Assembly: GCF_000253255.1 (NCBI RefSeq)
Contig: NC_015580.1
Location: 651,001 to 715,000, forward strand
Source: Novosphingobium sp. PP1Y
Lineage (GTDB): Bacteria; Pseudomonadota; Alphaproteobacteria; Sphingomonadales; Sphingomonadaceae
Length of the DNA: 64,000 bases
Direction: 5' to 3'
Under the pieces are notes generated by a model. That model was not told the DNA's origin, searched no databases, and was given only the letters and a program-made list of their open reading frames with translations. Shown here one piece after another: positions 61,004 to 64,000 of the stretch (the stretch's first letter is position 1; every line of letters begins with the position of its first letter). Both the position numbers and the translations under genes were made by a program.

Positions 61004-61975
61004 ATGCCCCAAGAGAAGGTCATGTTCGAAAACGACGATGTCGATCCGCAGATCCGGGACTTCCTGAACCGCATGTTCGCGTCCTCGGCCGCGCTCGGTT
61101 CGCGGCCCGGGCTGTCCGCGCCGGAACGGCGTGCGATTGCCGAGCGTCAGCGCGAGCCATGGGTGCGGGGCGGCCCTGCGATGCATGCCAGCGAGGAGCT
61201 GCGCGTCGGGCAGTCCCAGGTCCGCGTCCGGATCCACCGGCCGGTGGCGGACGCGGACCTGCCGGTGCTCGTCTATCTCCACGGCGGCGGCTGGACCCTG
61301 TTCAGCATCGACACGCATGACCGCCTGATGCGTGAGTATGCGGCGCGCTCGGGCTGCGCTGTTATCGGCATCGACTATGCACTGGCGCCCGAGCACCGCT
61401 TTCCGCGCGCGCTGGACGACATTGCGCAAGTGCTCGACTGGCTGGCCGCGAAAGGCGCCGACCACGGGCTCGATCCGAAGCGCTATGCCCTTGGCGGTGA
61501 CAGCGCGGGCGCCAATCTCTCGGTTGCCGCGGCCATCGACCGGCGCGATGCTGGGGCCGCCATGCCCTGCGGACTGCTCCTGAATTACGGGGCCTTCGAC
61601 GGCGAATGGCGTGCCAGCTACGAGCGTTACGGCGACGGCGACCGCTATATGCTGACCGGTCCCGAAATGGACGAGTTCTGGGAAAGCTACCTCGGCGCCG
61701 ATGCCCTTTCACCGGAGAGGATGGATCCGCGCGCCCGGGTCTTCCACGCCGAATTGCATGGCCTGCCGCCGAGCTGGCTGTGCGTCGCGCGCTGCGACAT
61801 CCTTCTGGACGAGAATGTGCTGATGGCCGAACGCCTGACCGCGGCGGGCGTCGAGGCGCACCTGAAGATCTACGATGGCGCCACGCACAGCTTCCTGGAA
61901 GCTGTGGCGATTTCCTCGATTGCCGACAGGGCTATTGCCGAAGCATCCGAGTGGCTTGCCGCAGTGCTGGATTAA
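61004..61975 (+). CDS. alpha/beta hydrolase of the hormone-sensitive lipase (acetyl esterase) family
   Basis: 323 residues from ATG 61004; ATGs at 60974 and 61022 are also in frame and I cannot separate them. The HSL signature is clear: oxyanion-hole HGGGWTLF, nucleophile elbow GDSAGAN (Ser), 'APEHRFPRALDD', catalytic Asp in 'RCDILLDEN' and His in 'ATHSFLE'. 'FENDDVDPQIRDFLNRM' is a typical N-terminal cap. It should hydrolyse short-chain esters in the cytosol. No operon partner is evident; the next gene starts 61 bp later on the same strand. Confidence 0.92.
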   Translation: MPQEKVMFENDDVDPQIRDFLNRMFASSAALGSRPGLSAPERRAIAERQREPWVRGGPAMHASEELRVGQSQVRVRIHRPVADADLPVLVYLHGGGWTLFSIDTHDRLMREYAARSGCAVIGIDYALAPEHRFPRALDDIAQVLDWLAAKGADHGLDPKRYALGGDSAGANLSVAAAIDRRDAGAAMPCGLLLNYGAFDGEWRASYERYGDGDRYMLTGPEMDEFWESYLGADALSPERMDPRARVFHAELHGLPPSWLCVARCDILLDENVLMAERLTAAGVEAHLKIYDGATHSFLEAVAISSIADRAIAEASEWLAAVLD

Positions 61976-62036
61976 AATCCTGCGAACTGGCTGCAAGGCC
62001 ATGGCGTACGGGCGCTATCCCGTATAAGGCGGCGCC

Positions 62037-63671
62037 ATGCTTCGCCTATCCGACCTGGCACTTCCACTCGATCACAGTTCCGCCGAGCTCGAGCAGGCCG
62101 TCATCGCCCGCCTGGGCATCGATCCTGCCGATCTTGAGCGGATGACCATCGTGCGCCGCGGCAACGACGCCCGGCGTAAGGCCGCGATCAAGCTGGTCTA
62201 TTCGCTCGACATCGTGCTGCGCAACGAGGCCGAGGTGCTGGCCCGCTTCGCCGACGACCAGCACGTGCGGCAGACGCCGGACACGTCCTACAAGTTCGTG
62301 ACCCATGCGCCCGCGAACTATGACGGTCCGCGCCCGGTCGTGATCGGGGCGGGCCCCTGCGGCCTGCTGGCCGGGCTGGTGCTGGCGCAGATGGGCTTCC
62401 GGCCGATCATCGTCGAACGCGGCAAGGCCGTGCGCGAGAGGACCAAGGATACCTGGGGGCTGTGGCGCCGCTCGGTCCTCAACCCGGAAAGCAACGTGCA
62501 GTTCGGCGAAGGCGGTGCCGGTACCTTCTCTGACGGCAAGCTCTACAGCCGCATCAAGGACCAGCGCCATCTGGGCCGCAAGGTCCTGTCCGAATTCGTC
62601 AAGGCGGGGGCGCCCGACGACATCCTCACCGAGGCGCATCCCCACATCGGCACCTTCCGCCTGGTGACGATGGTCATGTCGATGCGCGAGACGATCGAAA
62701 AGCTGGGCGGGGAATACCGCTTCCAGACCCGGGTCGAGGACTTCGAGATCGAAGAGGGCGCCGACGGCGAACGCCGCCTCGTCGGCCTGCATCTGTCCGA
62801 TGGCGAATATCTGCCCGCACGCCACGTGATCATGGCCGTCGGTCACTCTGCGCGCGATACCTTCTACAAGCTGCACGAGCGCGGCGTGCATATCGAGGCG
62901 AAGCCCTTTGCCATCGGTGTGCGCATCGAACATCCGCAAAGCTGGATCGATACCGCCCGCTACGGGCCGAGCGCGGGCAACAAGATTCTGGGCGCGGCGG
63001 CCTATTCGCTTTCGCACAAGTGCTCGAACGGGCGCGTGGTCTATTCGTTCTGCATGTGCCCGGGCGGTCGCGTCGTTGCCGCCACGTCCGAGGAGGGCCG
63101 TGTCGTCACCAACGGCATGAGCCAGTACTCGCGCGCCGAATTCAACGCCAATTCGGGTATCGTCGTCGATATCGATCCGGAGCGCGACTATCCCGGCGAT
63201 CCGCTGGCGGGCATCGCCTTCCAGCGCAAGTTCGAGGAACTGGCCTACAAGGCGGGCGGCTCCAACTACAAGGCGCCGGGCCAGAAGCTCGGCGATTTCC
63301 TTGCCGGACGGCCTTCCACCGAGTTCGGCGTCGTCACGCCCAGCTATCAGCCCGGCGTGCACCTGACCGACCTCAGCGAGTGTCTGCCCGACTATGTGAT
63401 CGAATCCATTCGTGAGGCGCTGCCCGTGTTCGGACGGCAGGTGCCGGGATACGATCATCCCGACGTGGTGATGACCGGTGTCGAAACGCGCACCTCCTCG
63501 CCGGTGCGGATTACCCGAGGTCGCGACTACCAGAGCCTCAATACCCGCGGTCTCTACCCGGCGGGTGAGGGTGCAGGCTATGCGGGCGGCATCCTCAGCG
63601 CCGCGGTCGACGGCATTCGCGTGGCCGAGGCGCTGGCTCTCGAACTGGTGTCCGAGCCGGTTCCGGCGTGA
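62037..63671 (+). CDS. FAD-dependent oxidoreductase, COG2509 type
   Basis: 544 residues from ATG 62037. An N-terminal 95-residue domain ('LERMTIVRRGNDARRKAAIKLVYSLDI') precedes a Rossmann FAD site 'VVIGAGPCGLLAGLVLAQMG'. Then come 'ESNVQFGEGGAGTFSDGKLYSRI', 'CMCPGGRVVAATSEEG' and a C-terminal FAD-closing 'GLYPAGEGAGYAGGILSAAVDGIRVAEAL'. This layout is that of 'uncharacterized FAD-dependent dehydrogenases' widely found in bacteria; the substrate is unknown. The next flavoprotein gene starts inside its stop codon (GTGA). Confidence 0.9.
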   Translation: MLRLSDLALPLDHSSAELEQAVIARLGIDPADLERMTIVRRGNDARRKAAIKLVYSLDIVLRNEAEVLARFADDQHVRQTPDTSYKFVTHAPANYDGPRPVVIGAGPCGLLAGLVLAQMGFRPIIVERGKAVRERTKDTWGLWRRSVLNPESNVQFGEGGAGTFSDGKLYSRIKDQRHLGRKVLSEFVKAGAPDDILTEAHPHIGTFRLVTMVMSMRETIEKLGGEYRFQTRVEDFEIEEGADGERRLVGLHLSDGEYLPARHVIMAVGHSARDTFYKLHERGVHIEAKPFAIGVRIEHPQSWIDTARYGPSAGNKILGAAAYSLSHKCSNGRVVYSFCMCPGGRVVAATSEEGRVVTNGMSQYSRAEFNANSGIVVDIDPERDYPGDPLAGIAFQRKFEELAYKAGGSNYKAPGQKLGDFLAGRPSTEFGVVTPSYQPGVHLTDLSECLPDYVIESIREALPVFGRQVPGYDHPDVVMTGVETRTSSPVRITRGRDYQSLNTRGLYPAGEGAGYAGGILSAAVDGIRVAEALALELVSEPVPA

Positions 63672-64000
63672 CCGCAAGCTACGATGCGATCGTGCTCGGC
63701 GCAGGTGCGGCCGGGCTGTTCTGTGCTGCCACGGCGGGTCAGCGCGGTCGGCGCGTGCTGCTGCTCGACCATGCCGCGCAAGTGGGCAAGAAGATCCTGA
63801 TTTCCGGCGGCGGGCGCTGCAACTTCACCAATATCCATACCGGACCTGACCGCTATCTTTCGCAGAACCCGCATTTCGCGAAGTCGGCGCTCAGCCGCTA
63901 CACCGCGCAGGATTTCCTGGCGCTGGTCGAAAGCCATGGCATCGCCTGGCATGAAAAGACGCTGGGCCAGCTCTTCTGCGACCAGAGCGCCAGGCAGATC
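63668..64000 (+). CDS. HI0933/YhiN-family flavoprotein (partial, N-terminal 111 residues)
   Basis: The gene starts at GTG 63668, overlapping the stop of the previous gene by 4 bp, and runs off the right edge. The opening 'YDAIVLGAGAAGLFCAATAGQRG' is the FAD dinucleotide-binding fold, and 'GKKILISGGGRCNFTN' is the hallmark of the HI0933/YhiN family (aminoacetone oxidase-type). Its function is generally unknown. Coupling with the upstream FAD enzyme suggests co-expression. Confidence 0.9.
   Translation, partial: MTASYDAIVLGAGAAGLFCAATAGQRGRRVLLLDHAAQVGKKILISGGGRCNFTNIHTGPDRYLSQNPHFAKSALSRYTAQDFLALVESHGIAWHEKTLGQLFCDQSARQI

Noticed and set aside
58574..61465. 963-residue minus-strand open frame
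   Set aside because: Mirror of the siderophore receptor and esterase genes, both of which have clear motifs.
62046..63677. 543-residue minus-strand open frame
   Set aside because: Antisense to the COG2509 flavoprotein, whose FAD motifs are intact.
1..64000. CRISPR arrays, prophage or rRNA
   Set aside because: No regularly spaced repeats, phage structural genes or rRNA sequences were seen on either strand.

Overview
The window is GC-rich chromosome from an alphaproteobacterium, most probably a sphingomonad (Novosphingobium/Sphingobium/Sphingopyxis-like). The grounds are the high GC, the gene types (several TonB-dependent receptors, an OprB-type porin, DUF885 and sphingomonad-style hypothetical proteins, recF beside yhhQ and a tRNA-Arg) and the frequent ATGA/GTGA start-stop overlaps. 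I see no phage, insertion sequence, CRISPR array or rRNA.

1-20 kb is mostly ordinary chromosome. It holds a DUF885 lipoprotein (cut by the edge), rarA with a coupled hypothetical gene, a small membrane protein, a GT4 glycosyltransferase, a Tyr/Arg-rich secreted protein, typA/bipA, a large TonB-dependent receptor, a DUF805 protein, the conserved tesA <> ybbA-ybbP block, recF, yhhQ, tRNA-Arg(TCT) and a VanZ-like gene. A gene-poor 1.1 kb stretch and two small hypothetical genes follow.

19.5-50 kb is the remarkable part: about 30 kb of two facing transcription units ending at a shared hairpin near 26.55 kb. The plus-strand unit encodes a flavin/iron-sulfur oxidoreductase carrying two cyclic-nucleotide-binding domains, a bis-His cytochrome b-like membrane protein, an FHA domain-decaheme cytochrome c fusion, and a CpdA-like metallophosphoesterase. 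A CcmI-like TPR gene is divergent at its head. The minus-strand unit (49,997 down to 26,650) is nine tightly packed genes: secreted TPR-CHAT protein, CHASE2 class III adenylate cyclase, an unknown exported protein, a TpsB transporter, a 2084-residue TpsA haemagglutinin-like exoprotein, a pentaheme cytochrome, a lipoprotein with two GlcG/HbpS heme-binding-type domains, an outer-membrane barrel, and a decaheme cytochrome with an LVIVD beta-propeller. A GTGA-N6-TCAC palindrome of the CRP/FNR type lies upstream. My inference is a cyclic-AMP-wired electron-transfer and surface-adhesion system. cAMP is made by the CHASE2 cyclase, removed by the phosphoesterase and sensed by the oxidoreductase. Electrons pass from cytosolic flavin/Fe-S through cytochrome b and periplasmic decaheme to outer-membrane cytochromes co-expressed with a TPS exoprotein. 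The domains are visible in the sequence; the circuit is hypothesis.

50-64 kb contains a heme-degrading-type monooxygenase coupled to a group II truncated hemoglobin (apparently started at CTG), an OprB-like porin, an exported beta-propeller/amidohydrolase fusion, a divergent PaiB/MocR pair with direct-repeat operators, a siderophore-type TonB receptor, an alpha/beta hydrolase of the HSL family, and two FAD-dependent oxidoreductases, the last cut by the window end.
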